Assembly: GCA_949300485.1 (NCBI GenBank)
Contig: CASGEL010000006.1
Location: forward strand, 1 to 64,000
Reading direction: 5' to 3'
Length of the DNA stretch: 64,000 nt
Source of the DNA: an uncultured bacterium
GTDB lineage: Bacteria; Cyanobacteriota; Vampirovibrionia; Gastranaerophilales; Gastranaerophilaceae
Below the pieces are notes generated by a model. It saw only the letters and a program-made list of their open reading frames with translations. It was not told the origin of the DNA and made no database searches. Numbering within the stretch: the first letter of the stretch is position 1; every line of letters begins with the position of its first letter. The translations under genes and the position numbers were made by a program. Of this stretch, positions 37,201 through 44,994 are shown piece after piece.

Positions 37201-38895
37201 AGTTCTAGAAACAATCAATCAAGCCGGAAATCAGAAGTTTCACAACAAGCTCAAAATCAATTTGAAAAAACAATTGAAACTTTAGATAATACTTTGTCTA
37301 ACGGTGATGTTAGCAGAGGAATTGAACTTGAGTATTCAAGAGATCAATTTGAAAAAGATATTATTGATGCTGTAAAAGATTTACCTCCAGCAAGAGCAAA
37401 TGATGTTCTAAATTCTTTTGGCTTGACTTTAAATGATGGTAAAATTGAAGGTATAATTACAAAACCTCAAATGGATGCTCCACAAAATTTAGCTAATATT
37501 GAGCAAAAAGTTAAACAGTGTATTGAAAAATTCCAAAATAATAAAGTCTTGAATTCAGATCCTTCATTGAATGCGCTATATAATTCATTAACAATGGATT
37601 TCCCTGAATTTGCAATGCTTGTTGGAAAAATTGGTTCAGATGGTCAGAGAGTTGATGTTACTGTATTAAAAGAAATGCAATCACTTGTAAATAATTCTCA
37701 ATACAAAACTTTATCTGCTGATGAACAAAAAATGGCAAAACTAGCTTTGATGTTAAGAGCATTTAATGATGTAGATTCAACTCCTAATGTTGTTGAGAAA
37801 TCTTTTACAATTGATAATGATGGTATCGCTATTGATATAATGCATAGACGTTATAAAAATGGTGATTTTGCCAGTGCAATTTTGGAAAGATTTAATCTTA
37901 CTGAAGCACAAAAATATGCTCTTTCTGACTTGGTTGCATATTCTGGCTGGAGTAAAGAATTTAATGGTGGTGTCGTTGATATTGATATCGCAAGGAAATA
38001 TGATCCTGAAAATGTAAAAAGTTGTGGTGCACATTCATACCCAGATCTAAATCCGGAAAATAATGCAAATAAGGTTGCTGTAAATACTAGATTTGGAACA
38101 TTAAAACTTTCTAAACTTATTGAAGATGTAATAAATCCTAATAATAATGTAGATACAAAACCAATTGAGGATGCTCAAAAAAAAGTTTACCAAAATATGC
38201 AGGTTGTCAACTCAGTAACAGCAAAAGATCTTGAACCTTATTGGGAAACTCAAATTATTGATGGTGTCGAATGTCAAGTTATAGATCTTCGAAAAACTAA
38301 ATTGCCTGATGATTTTTATTTGATGGGACATTTTACTTTACATGGGGTTGATAATTTATATGAATTGTTAAGTAATAAAAATGATAAAGTATTTTTCTCA
38401 AATTCTTTGTTAAAAGCTAATGCCGCAATGACTTTTTCAGGCCGTACAGAAGGAATTATTTCAGAATTTGATAACAGAAATGTTGCAGAAACTTGTAATT
38501 ATAATATAGATTCAGGGTTTGGAAAATCATATAATGATTTTGTTGAAATTATGTATGGTAAAGGAGAGCGTGACATTAAAAATATTGTCAAAGAAAACTT
38601 AGGGTTGACAAATGAAGAATACGGATTATTAATGGAACAAATTGTTGATAAAAGATTGAACGAATTAGATGATTATTACAATATCAATGGAAGATATTTG
38701 TCAAAACAAGAAATTGTTGATGCCCATAATACTGCTTATGAAAATATGCTAAAGTCTAGTGGAGAACAAAATGAAATAACTATATTAAATCAGAAACCTA
38801 TTGCTTATGTATATTCTGCATCAAAAACTTATCAAGGTGTATGCCCATTCTCAATGAAAAATAGTCCGCTTAAACGTGTAATAATATTCCCATAA
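31252..38895 (+). CDS. Giant protein with LysM domain and zincin-type HEYTH motif
   Basis: 2547 residues, the largest gene in the window; family not recognised. An EF-hand-like segment (AGEDKILQAGEAQSLW) is near residue 45. A LysM domain that binds peptidoglycan or chitin-like glycans is at about 278-322 (VQNGESLNIIAQKFGIN ... LQVGEDILIPG). A Gly/Ala/Val-rich hydrophobic region is at about 744-830. A zinc metallopeptidase motif HEYTH is at 1262-1266, preceded by a strand IQINKY. The rest is mostly helical and charged. The C-terminal ~45 residues (EITILNQKPIAYVYS) look like a strand-rich end of an enzyme domain. No Sec signal peptide is visible. An AAGGATGAAG lies before the ATG. It stands alone after tRNA-His. 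It could be a secreted multidomain effector or cell-surface protein; this is inference. Confidence 0.75.
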   Translation: MSGEDFLKFNKGGEFRLSNFKEIKEEDLKDADEKTKKLFNIFAGEDKILQAGEAQSLWNAMSATNKNITGGNNLDGKEIQLFPQNNINEEIGGDKLIKDTSATINNSTNTTTQKTEVKKYLSDNGSKMEDFITYNSENKPIKLVRKENDKEISTTDLNYIAETDEIFAHVELVTKNSDGSTVVTTALEADANGQVASDKLIDRTTTDNAGNIINVYSENGYIVEKKQKADGKNVLTIYKGSGIEAYDNNSAHRVFQQTISKNGKVNEVKYDAKGNTKTVVQNGESLNIIAQKFGINLGKLKEINPRLVKKTLQVGEDILIPGEFNADSYPIRTRKTKEGAIQSYNNFAVKQSIKRIYASNISQKQLNKNYANMYDLAKDLLAEQGNTNLTKAQINDYANELIILNKGAKLTKGSKFKYTSGRADEKTIHTLSEAGFSPNKKNQIFYAKFNSLDQYQKNNVLNVVKYCKSKNITDPNKIKATIMQVYPEINMFDSGKIINTTAKGQFDTRSPFQKLQSKQIPVEMFITDILKLDLNSGVGKQVYSRLVQLPQSELDKISANNFIGMQNPTFSQIADRFGLVNIRTENELKILQNSPKYKQQSFRQAAAENVALAYDNAIEVIKNYQGNLGLLNVGYYREKLGSLLSKINPTDVATCFDDVVKRLEQERDFAVSYLKSKSGNEAEFKKTFKEITGIEYNEKNIQNFIDIASKEGADWSEAYNRAYGEKAVEDATKKVNFQSYVDGAGDIVLMLLGTEAIGKGVAQVGGKVGSKLTPYFPKTLSNVGNTTVLKIGANPVTIAKITGAMATSSATFTLWESSKNYINLKTKDIQYTGNQAEQEWEMYKEGNIESAKFGAAAGLLNSTVVGKVVNFTMKSFEKPVLKATQKVSKLFEKNSTVSGTDLMKTYLTNQKPGFLAKSAGVLAEVSGFTLYETANEVAKELMIKDENGERHLPKELTEEGLTSFLWEKFKGQASMLGEIKAISKLIFMHKGAANIRNQMMEENLRKCDTINNLNIKKSEINGREVFEIKYPDGTREIANSIDEAIAKCHVIMQLDVVANNINEVNTKENIDEVGAQKDTNNSNLVNKPQGLATPEINLLQKAKTENPAEIVAEKLKKEWQQTDINTGVENKSVDLFNLNNEADLSASASNVNGEVTSLIFTGKLKEKLTQRYEELGNVFKDIAKKHSKEISDLAKDSGKDKQKFVDGVVKILSEEIGMNGCEPKIEFIETQGADGLANWPKGTIQINKYKNNAKDLVEIISHEYTHMLQYRDIIAQYGEQGLRELIMNDKSVPTQNKDATIQEILESPFTAKLLENYNNMKSSEVGSLNEYLTRIYKDEFANTISPDTDMQGYVNQATERGAYHLGSYQLGSNLKGLDQTSVGDGYWKVEQGDIQEINGEKFRLNSDGTITRLNSESLPAGISSGMSDAEFNIKGNELCQRADGSVSPAAKALLESIRNSELENNSYDVNNFKLEDFSKISRDYKNNLLSDEMLGYAKEFVDCIPKGKDEYLIQSTEFSINRLITNQLDFAKPEARQDIINAAKKLFSHPNVRNSVVDDIIEACTEGNSTDGYTFNKNAFNSIYKLFDEKIESRKNYNDYSYSLMIAEIAKNGINYKKDMNGNYVQYFDDIGFKIGMTLPDSDSSGHYVHYNLTKDRNTGEIDLQTIDKDTQNYIIKKVEKEFFQSEKEVKEYNLRTYKYDTYIYHDQYAEPLRNLCKVNGKLDVQNCFAVDYMINDLKLDKSEVVKILENYRNQDGILDMTMLRLIKNMQKDYHNVGVLNTLKKLNQDPNILYDENGIVNNEIFELLENSPLARSMTLRKEDYYSRYAPPCNYDISKHYMVDGKIDFDKLKIVESELKDIVKDFDLDVDNAFNRCTVSNLYNTIKENPEKAEQIIEAAKKGGMFALGNTSDTNGKGINLNDLYYYASLPDDLYGLIKDKSWLLPYIKGETVKDDVKWYIEHDLSPQDKVILDKHGINIDYIISSRNNQSSRKSEVSQQAQNQFEKTIETLDNTLSNGDVSRGIELEYSRDQFEKDIIDAVKDLPPARANDVLNSFGLTLNDGKIEGIITKPQMDAPQNLANIEQKVKQCIEKFQNNKVLNSDPSLNALYNSLTMDFPEFAMLVGKIGSDGQRVDVTVLKEMQSLVNNSQYKTLSADEQKMAKLALMLRAFNDVDSTPNVVEKSFTIDNDGIAIDIMHRRYKNGDFASAILERFNLTEAQKYALSDLVAYSGWSKEFNGGVVDIDIARKYDPENVKSCGAHSYPDLNPENNANKVAVNTRFGTLKLSKLIEDVINPNNNVDTKPIEDAQKKVYQNMQVVNSVTAKDLEPYWETQIIDGVECQVIDLRKTKLPDDFYLMGHFTLHGVDNLYELLSNKNDKVFFSNSLLKANAAMTFSGRTEGIISEFDNRNVAETCNYNIDSGFGKSYNDFVEIMYGKGERDIKNIVKENLGLTNEEYGLLMEQIVDKRLNELDDYYNINGRYLSKQEIVDAHNTAYENMLKSSGEQNEITILNQKPIAYVYSASKTYQGVCPFSMKNSPLKRVIIFP

Positions 38896-39013
38896 ATAAA
38901 ATGTATGTAAAATTAGGCATAATGAAAACGTTTTATGTTATTCATAGTTTCTATTTCATGCAAAGCATAGTGAGCTAGATCATAGTAAAAAGGTTCTAAC
39001 CTTATACCATTGG

Positions 39014-39024
39014 CCGCCCCATTT
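39014..39024 (+). repeat. 11-bp copy of the tRNA-His 3' end
   Basis: CCGCCCCATTT here is identical to 31063-31073, which covers the last acceptor bases, CCA and first flanking bases of tRNA-His. A degenerate T-arm-like GGTTCTAACC lies just upstream, but no cloverleaf can be formed, so it is not a functional tRNA. The two copies bracket the 7.6-kb giant gene, as att sites would. An 11-base match may also be chance. The rest of the 254-base gap 38896-39149 shows nothing I can name. Confidence 0.35.
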
Positions 39025-39149
39025 TTAACATTTGTCTCTTCGTAGACTTTATTGATATGATTAGTTTTGGGCATGTTAAATTAATATAATTTGACATTTT
39101 TTATTATATGATTATATAATAACATAAAATTTATAAGAGGTTGTTGAGA

Positions 39150-39836
39150 ATGGAAGTTTCTAACAGCAATTGCACTGTCAATATTGCGTACAATGGCTCT
39201 ATTCATAAATCTGTAAATAAAATATTTAAGAATTTAAAAACAGATTTGCCAAATGGTGTAAAATTGCATGATGATGTTGTTGTGAATGCTGATGATATTT
39301 ATAATAATTTATTTAATTATGTGAATAAAACCGATAAAGATGTAGAGTTGTATTATCGTAGTCCTAATATATTTCAAGACATTTTTTCTTCTGATCCTTA
39401 TCATGGGTTTAAGTTTAGAAATAAAGTTACAAAAAAGGAAATTCCGGGCGGAACGAATCCTGTTCGTTATTTTCAAGGTTTTATATTGAACCCGGTTAAG
39501 GAATGTGTGAGTGCTTTGGGACGAGATATAATTTCTCCAGATATAAATCCTTCTGCTCGTAAACGATTAACTTTTTGTCATTCAAATTTTGTTAATTATT
39601 TGTTCGACTACAATAGAGCTAACCAAGGTACTTGGACTCCTTATGACGGCTGGTCTTTTGAAATGAGATCTCCTATCAAAGCTTTTTTCTGGGGGCTAGT
39701 AAAGCATATTATTGCCCTTGTTCCTAAAATAGAAACTAATCCGTATTCTGAATATAATTTAAAAAGTTTAAATAAATGGGTTAATGATTTAACTTCTAAA
39801 TCAAAACCGGAGGATGTTAATAAACTTCTTGGATAA
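39150..39836 (+). CDS. Unknown protein
   Basis: About 228 residues from the ATG preceded by AAGAGG; in-frame TTG codons at 39141 and 39144 are less likely starts. Not recognised. The N-terminus has NIAYNG near residue 12, similar to the short motif found in other accessory proteins here. The middle contains an aromatic and Pro-rich stretch (YRSPNIFQDIFSSDPYHGFKF), and a single hydrophobic segment (AFFWGLVKHIIALV) lies near the C-terminus. No signal peptide. It precedes the amidohydrolase gene by 65 bases. Confidence 0.55.
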   Translation: MEVSNSNCTVNIAYNGSIHKSVNKIFKNLKTDLPNGVKLHDDVVVNADDIYNNLFNYVNKTDKDVELYYRSPNIFQDIFSSDPYHGFKFRNKVTKKEIPGGTNPVRYFQGFILNPVKECVSALGRDIISPDINPSARKRLTFCHSNFVNYLFDYNRANQGTWTPYDGWSFEMRSPIKAFFWGLVKHIIALVPKIETNPYSEYNLKSLNKWVNDLTSKSKPEDVNKLLG

Positions 39837-39901
39837 AGTTCATTTTAAAATGGCAAATTATATTTTGTTCTGTTTTTGTATAACAGAAAGGTTTTTTTAT
39901 A

Positions 39902-40864
39902 ATGTATATAGAACATCTAAATTCGGTAAATTTTAATGGCAAAATAATTGATTCCCATGTACATTGTGGCAAATGGACAAATGATACTTTTAGTACTAAA
40001 TCTGTGTTACAATTTTTTGACAGAAAATTTAATAATGGCAAAGATAAAGTAGATAAGGTAATTATTTCAAATTTAGATTGTATAATCAATGATACGGATA
40101 AGAAGCCTTATAAAGATGAAATTACAGGTAATATTGAAATAATAGAGAAAAGTTTAGCTACCAAGCAGCTTATTCCTTTTGTTGTTTGTCAGCCGGGATA
40201 TGGTAGTGCTGAGAATATTGAACTCTTAATAAATGCATATCCTACGGTTATTAAGGGGTTGAAATTTCATCCGGCTTGTTTGGGGGTTAGTGCAAATGAT
40301 GCCAGTTATATCCCATATTTAAAGCTCGCTCAAAAATATAATTTACCTTGCTTGTTTCATAGTGAAGTTTTGTCTGATGAAGCAGGAAACCTAGTAAGAA
40401 ACGGTGTTTCTGATCCTGTTTATATATATGAAACAGCTCAAATGTTCCCTAAAGTTCCGGTAATACTCGGACATATGGGATTAGGTGGCGGAAAGGCTCA
40501 TGAAGCCGCCGAAGAAGTATTAATTGAATCTATTAATAAAAGAAATTCAAAATTATATGCAGATTTGGCTTGGGTTGATTGGGATAATCCGGAAAAACCT
40601 CATATTGTTGATATAATTGATAAATTGTTAAAAACTTCAGATGGAGATAAGACAGAGCGTCTATTATTTGGTACGGATGCTCCATTAGGAGTATTTGGAG
40701 AAAAAGCATTAAAGCAAAAGAATGCCTATGATAATAATATTAAAAATATAAAAGATGCTATTCATAAAAACTTTGGGGATAATGCTAATAAATTAATAAG
40801 TCGTATATTTTATCGGAACAGCAAAAAACTATTAAATAATTCAGGTATAAATATTGAGGTCTAA
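39902..40864 (+). CDS. Amidohydrolase-2 family metal-dependent hydrolase
   Basis: 320 residues. Candidate metal ligands follow the amidohydrolase order: HVHCG near 19-23, KFHPACLG near 122, FHSEV near 154, GHMGLGGG near 193, and FGTDAPLG near 253. This suits the TIM-barrel amidohydrolase-2 group (ACMSD/LigW-like), which cleaves C-N or C-C bonds of small molecules; the substrate cannot be told. The first 17 residues (LNSVNFNGKIID) run straight into the first strand and carry the N-terminal Phe-Asn-Gly motif. A GAAAGG precedes the ATG. A terminator follows the stop. Confidence 0.75.
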   Translation: MYIEHLNSVNFNGKIIDSHVHCGKWTNDTFSTKSVLQFFDRKFNNGKDKVDKVIISNLDCIINDTDKKPYKDEITGNIEIIEKSLATKQLIPFVVCQPGYGSAENIELLINAYPTVIKGLKFHPACLGVSANDASYIPYLKLAQKYNLPCLFHSEVLSDEAGNLVRNGVSDPVYIYETAQMFPKVPVILGHMGLGGGKAHEAAEEVLIESINKRNSKLYADLAWVDWDNPEKPHIVDIIDKLLKTSDGDKTERLLFGTDAPLGVFGEKALKQKNAYDNNIKNIKDAIHKNFGDNANKLISRIFYRNSKKLLNNSGINIEV

Positions 40865-40899
40865 AACAAGAGGCGGCTGTATAGCCGGCCTCTTGTTTT
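40863..40899. terminator. Bidirectional terminator
   Basis: ACAAGAGG-c-GGCT / AGCC-GG-CCTCTTGT hairpin with a four-base loop, between convergent genes and flanked by A-run and T-run. Confidence 0.85.
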
Positions 40900-40905
40900 G
40901 ATATT

Positions 40906-41535
40906 CTATTCATCTGCTTCAATTTCTGGTGGTTCTGGAGTTGCAGGAGCCGGTTCTACCGGAGCTGGTTGATCCATTTCCATCATTATTTGGCGTATTC
41001 TTTCATGTCTTTTGTGCATTCTTTCTTTGTGTGCTTTTTTGAATTGTTCTCTATGTTCTTGTTTAATCTTTTCTAACTTTTTCAATTGTTTTTTCGTTAG
41101 GATAGCTTCAAAGTCTTTTTTGCTTTGGTTTTTAATATCCCAGATTTGTTTTTTCAGAGCAAATAAATCTTTTCTGATAGGAGCAAGTTGATCTTGTCTT
41201 TCTTTGAAGGTTAATTTTGTATCAAAAATTTCTTTCATTTCTTGGTGTTTAAGTTTTATTTGTTCTTTTATAGGTTGAATTTTTTCTGCTTCAGATTCTC
41301 TGATGGCTTTAGCTTTAGCTTTTTGTTCTTCTGTTAATTTAAGATCTGTTTCGAATTGTTTAATAGCTTCGCAGTGCATTTTTTTCATTTTTTTGCACTC
41401 AGGTTTTGGTCCAGGGCATTCTTTTTTTATTGGACATGGGCCTTGAACGTTTGGAGGAACCGGATTTTCATTTGCAAAAGTTTGTAGTGATGATGTTAGT
41501 GCAATAACCCCAGCTAAAATTAATAGTTTTTTCAT
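40906..41535 (-). CDS. Periplasmic Spy/CpxP-like LTXXQ protein
   Basis: About 209 residues from the ATG preceded by GGAAGAG. A Sec signal peptide is clear (MKKLLILAGVIALTSSLQTFA). The mature part has a Cys-rich start (CPIKKECPGPKPECKKMKKMHC), then the helical LTXXQ-type repeats (KLTEEQKAKAKAIRESEAEK, LTFKERQDQLAPIR, LTKKQLKKLEKIKQEH) typical of Spy/CpxP periplasmic chaperones. A Pro/Glu-rich tail ends it. Such proteins buffer envelope protein misfolding or metal stress. The Cys-rich head is unusual and may bind metal. Confidence 0.75.
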   Translation of the reverse strand: MKKLLILAGVIALTSSLQTFANENPVPPNVQGPCPIKKECPGPKPECKKMKKMHCEAIKQFETDLKLTEEQKAKAKAIRESEAEKIQPIKEQIKLKHQEMKEIFDTKLTFKERQDQLAPIRKDLFALKKQIWDIKNQSKKDFEAILTKKQLKKLEKIKQEHREQFKKAHKERMHKRHERIRQIMMEMDQPAPVEPAPATPEPPEIEADE

Positions 41536-41695
41536 TTCTCTTCCTTTCATTTTCAACTAAATTTGTTTACATTCTACATGCATATAACGATTTTGATTTT
41601 ATAATTGTTCATTTTACATGTAATTATATTATTTTTAGAGCTTTTGTCTAGATAAATCTTTTAATTTATGTTAATATTTCTTTATGGAGGGGAGT

Positions 41696-43381
41696 ATGGA
41701 TAAGAAGAAGAAAATCTTAATGATTTTTACTTTTGTTTTGTTAGCAGTTATTACTATCATATTAAGGGCTTTGTATGTGGAAACTTCATTGTGGTATGAT
41801 GAAGCTTGCTCTTGGTTTACGGCTGTGCAGCCATTTCCTAAGGGTATTATAGATAATTTATTACATCTGGATTTACAGCATACTCCTTTGTATTTCTTTG
41901 TATTGCATTTTTGGATGAAAGTATTTGGAGATTCTGAAATCGCTATAAAATCATTATCACTTATCTTTGGAATTGGAACAATTCCGTTAGTGTATACGGC
42001 GGCTAAAAAGATTGCTGATTCAAGGCTTGCTATGATTTCATCTTTGTTAGCGGCTGTTAGTCCTATTTTAGTTTTCTTTTCTACAGAAGCAAGGATGTAT
42101 CCTGTTGTTATTTTTCTTGTAATTTTGTCCCTAAATTTTTTGATTGATTTTGAACAAAAAGGAGATAATAAATCCCTTATAAAGCTTTTGGCAGCCAATG
42201 TTCTTATTCCGTATACGCTTGTCGGCGGAATTTTATACAATATTTCTCTTGTTTTATGCTACGGAGTTTATTTGTATAAAGAAAGCAGAGAAAAATTTAT
42301 TAAATATTTATCAGGCGCGGTTGTTGAATTCGTGCTGCTGATACCGTATTTTATTTTAATTGTCTATTATGCGAAAATGCGCAGTCTGTTTGTTGTGAAA
42401 CATGAGGGGCCGTTAATCTTTTTTAATATTATTGATTTGATAAGAAATTTCTTTGGCGTTAGCTTGACCCCAAATCCGTATTGGCCTGAAGTAAGTCCTT
42501 ATGTTATTACACTATTGTTTGCATTTCTTGTTATAGTACCTTGTGTTTATTTTGTATACGGGCTTGTGCAGGGATGCAAAATTTCTGAGAAGTTTTTAAG
42601 AGTTTTATATTGTATATTTTTTGTCAATTTCGGATTGGCTGTTCTTTGTTCTTATTTTGAAATAAGTATATTTACTGTTCGTTATTTCTTATATTTACTG
42701 CCTCCGTTGTTTATTTTATCTGTTATAGGTTTATCAAAGAGATTATCGTTCAAGCATTTAAATATATTTGTTGCAATCTTTGCTATTGCTTCTATTTCTT
42801 ATAATATTCAGCAGTTGGATGTATTGTATCATCTGAAGTTTTTTGCTTTTGAAGCGGTAAGAGCAGAGGCTGATGTATTGAAATTTACTAAAGATGATAT
42901 AGTTATTATGCCTTTAGGTTCAGAAGCCCCGTATTATTTTAGAAAACCGGGTTCACCCAGAGTGTTTAATTTTGATTTCCATAAAGAGATAAGAAATCCT
43001 TATAATTCTAATTATTATGATGAAAGTCAGCAAAAACTAATGGATAAGCCTGCTAAATACGGTGTTATTTATGATGCTGTTTTTGCAAATACTTATTTTT
43101 CACAGACTCACTTTAAGTATTTTACACAAAATGTTAATAATACTGTTCCAAGCGGAAGATATGCTTTAGTTGCGCTATATGGCGGAGATGTTAATGCTAT
43201 TGTTAATTTGAGCGATCTTAGAAAATCTATTTCAAGTGTTCAGGATATTAAGGAGCGCTGTTTGGATATCATGCTGCAAAAATATATCTATGATATTGGG
43301 TATTTGTTGGCTGCAGACTTTGATTTAGTAAAATCCTATACAAAAGATAATTATACATATTTCTTGTTTAAGAAGAGGTAA
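41696..43381 (+). CDS. GT-C glycosyltransferase (ArnT/PMT-like, GT39/GT83)
   Basis: About 561 residues with 10-12 hydrophobic helices. The first periplasmic loop has LWYDEACSWF, the Asp-Glu motif expected of lipid-linked sugar transferases, followed by HTPLYFFVLHFWMKVFGDSE and GIGTIPLVYTAAKKI, all typical of the family. The C-terminal ~150 residues are a soluble periplasmic domain. It probably moves a sugar from a polyprenyl phosphate to LPS, a surface glycan or protein. The ATG at 41696 follows GGAGGGGAG; the earlier ATG at 41684 overlaps that site. Confidence 0.85.
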   Translation: MDKKKKILMIFTFVLLAVITIILRALYVETSLWYDEACSWFTAVQPFPKGIIDNLLHLDLQHTPLYFFVLHFWMKVFGDSEIAIKSLSLIFGIGTIPLVYTAAKKIADSRLAMISSLLAAVSPILVFFSTEARMYPVVIFLVILSLNFLIDFEQKGDNKSLIKLLAANVLIPYTLVGGILYNISLVLCYGVYLYKESREKFIKYLSGAVVEFVLLIPYFILIVYYAKMRSLFVVKHEGPLIFFNIIDLIRNFFGVSLTPNPYWPEVSPYVITLLFAFLVIVPCVYFVYGLVQGCKISEKFLRVLYCIFFVNFGLAVLCSYFEISIFTVRYFLYLLPPLFILSVIGLSKRLSFKHLNIFVAIFAIASISYNIQQLDVLYHLKFFAFEAVRAEADVLKFTKDDIVIMPLGSEAPYYFRKPGSPRVFNFDFHKEIRNPYNSNYYDESQQKLMDKPAKYGVIYDAVFANTYFSQTHFKYFTQNVNNTVPSGRYALVALYGGDVNAIVNLSDLRKSISSVQDIKERCLDIMLQKYIYDIGYLLAADFDLVKSYTKDNYTYFLFKKR

Positions 43382-43434
43382 AATGACAATTTAAAATTTA
43401 TTAGTATAATAAGTATTATCGGATTAGAGGTTTT

Positions 43435-43839
43435 ATGCTGAGAAGTTTGTATTTATGTTTATTTGTAATAGTTTTGACCTGTACAATCGGATTTGCTCAG
43501 GATAATGAAAAAGATGAGGTAAACTGGCAGCAGGTTTCTGATAATAACTTTATAGATTCGGATGGTGTTGTAGGAACAGAAGATATGTACGGCTTTACGT
43601 TTATTTTAAAGTCTTATAATAAAGGTCAGTACGAGCCTATTAATGGCCGAGAAATTCAATATACATTGAGTCAGTATACAATAGATTGTTTAAAAAATCG
43701 TTATAAGATAGGTGTAATCGATTCATATGATAAATTTGGATATTTTGTAAACGGAGATTATAATAAATATGCAAAATTTCAGCCGATAGTTTCCGGTACT
43801 GCAGTAGACTCAGTTGCAAAAAATCTTTGCAGGCCATAA
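43435..43839 (+). CDS. Exported hypothetical protein
   Basis: 134 residues with a clear Sec signal peptide (MLRSLYLCLFVIVLTCTIGFAQ). The mature part is acidic at its start (DNEKDEVNWQQVSDN), then has a few strands and two Cys (TIDCLKNRY, NLCRP). The WQQVSDNNFIDSDGV...YGFTFILKSYN pattern resembles small surface-adhesin-like proteins with an E-like domain seen in several proteobacteria, but I cannot name the family. A GAGG precedes the ATG and it follows the glycosyltransferase by 53 bases. Confidence 0.65.
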   Translation: MLRSLYLCLFVIVLTCTIGFAQDNEKDEVNWQQVSDNNFIDSDGVVGTEDMYGFTFILKSYNKGQYEPINGREIQYTLSQYTIDCLKNRYKIGVIDSYDKFGYFVNGDYNKYAKFQPIVSGTAVDSVAKNLCRP

Positions 43840-43874
43840 ATGCAGGGCTTAATATCTTTATTTATATAAAAATC

Positions 43875-43904
43875 ACTGTCACTCTGAACTCGTTTCAGAG
43901 TCTG
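43875..43904. repeat. REP-like palindrome
   Basis: ACTCTGAACTCGTTTCAGAG within a TGTCAC...GTCTG context. It closely resembles the widespread short palindromic intergenic repeat of the form GTCATCCTGAACTTGTTTCAGGATC. It lies between two convergent genes just before their terminator. Only one copy is seen in the window. Confidence 0.4.
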
Positions 43905-43916
43905 TTTTGTAATAAA

Positions 43917-43949
43917 AAAGTCCAAAGATAATATACTTTGGACTTTTTT
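43917..43949. terminator. Bidirectional terminator
   Basis: AAAGTCCAAAG / CTTTGGACTTT hairpin with A-run and T-run flanks, between convergent genes. Confidence 0.9.
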
Positions 43950-43964
43950 ATTATTTAATTCTTG

Positions 43965-44315
43965 TTATGCTGCAACATCTAATTTTTTACCGGCTTCAGG
44001 GGCTTTTTCCGATTCCGTTTTTTCAGCAGGTTTTTGGTCTGTGGCAGCTGCTTTTTTATCTTCTGCAGGAGCCTTTGTTGCAGAAAGGTCAACTGTATCT
44101 TTGTCTGGGGTCTTTTCTAATTGTACATTTGCGAGGTTTGTTTTTAAATCTTCCATAAAATCTTCAATCGGCATTTGGCGTACTCCGTTTTTGTCGCCGA
44201 CAAGTGTTACAATGCCATTGTTTTTGGTAGCTGAAATATGCTCGCCGTCTTTTGTTGTGTATTTAATTGTTGTAAAAGGTTTAAGATTTGTATTATTTTG
44301 TACTGCATCTACCAT
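43965..44315 (-). CDS. Small acidic/basic hypothetical protein
   Basis: 116 residues. The N-terminal ~65 form a compact domain with several predicted strands (FTTIKYTTKDGEHISATKNN, GIVTLVGDKNG), then a helix (MPIEDFMEDLKTNL). The C-terminal 45 residues are low-complexity Ala/Lys/Glu/Pro (a typical disordered tail) ending KKLDVAA. No signal peptide or membrane helix; not recognised. An AAAGGAAG site precedes the ATG and it appears monocistronic. Confidence 0.6.
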   Translation of the reverse strand: MVDAVQNNTNLKPFTTIKYTTKDGEHISATKNNGIVTLVGDKNGVRQMPIEDFMEDLKTNLANVQLEKTPDKDTVDLSATKAPAEDKKAAATDQKPAEKTESEKAPEAGKKLDVAA

Positions 44316-44469
44316 AATAAACTTCCTTTCTTTGTGACCATTTTTACTCTAATTGTAATGCAGGTGAATTTAAAGAATTGTTGTTTTTAATATAAAGTTT
44401 TACATTTCTTAATTTTATTATCTAAAATCCGTATTTGTTAATTTGGCTAATTAATGATATTCTGATAAT

Positions 44470-44994
44470 ATGATTGATTTATTGATTTTATATGTCTTAT
44501 TAAAGCATGATTTAACTATGTATGCTATACATAAAAGAATTCAGGAAAAATTTTTGGCTTATACAACCCCAAGCTTTGGAGCTTTAAAACCTGCATTGGT
44601 TCGTCTTGAAAAAAATGGTTGTATTACTTCAGCAAAGATTATGTCTGATGGCGGAAAGTTATCCGTATTTTATTCAATTACAAAAGAAGGTTTAAAAGAA
44701 TTAAAAAAATTATTGTTAAAACCTTTCTCAACAAATCCTTTACAGTTTTTATCTGATGCAAGAGTAAAAATTTCATGTGCAGGTTTTTTGGATAAAGAAG
44801 ATTGTATAGATCTGTTTATGGAAATTAAATCTAATGCCCTTGTACATAAGGTTAATGCTGAAAAAATCCTATCAGACGAGTATACTCCTTTAGATTTTTA
44901 CCAAAGAGTTGTATTAGATAATACAATTTGTGAATATAAAAATTTTATATCAATGATTGAAGGGTTGGAAAAAGATAATGCCCGCAATAGTTAA
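44470..44994 (+). CDS. PadR-like transcriptional regulator
   Basis: 174 residues. The N-terminal winged helix fits the PadR family: LYVLLKHDLTMYAIHKRI, then FGALKPALVRLEKNGCITSA, and the wing FYSITKEGLKELKKLL. The C-terminal ~80 residues are helical and likely mediate dimerisation. PadR proteins usually repress a neighbouring gene in response to a small molecule. The radical-SAM gene that follows overlaps it by 17 bases, so it is cotranscribed. A TATTCT lies six bases before the ATG and there is no Shine-Dalgarno, so it may also be leaderless. Confidence 0.8.
   Translation: MIDLLILYVLLKHDLTMYAIHKRIQEKFLAYTTPSFGALKPALVRLEKNGCITSAKIMSDGGKLSVFYSITKEGLKELKKLLLKPFSTNPLQFLSDARVKISCAGFLDKEDCIDLFMEIKSNALVHKVNAEKILSDEYTPLDFYQRVVLDNTICEYKNFISMIEGLEKDNARNS

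Noticed and set aside
38941-39030. A second tRNA gene after the giant gene
   Set aside because: The 3' end looks tRNA-like (GGCCGCCCCA) but no matching 5' acceptor arm or anticodon arm can be folded.
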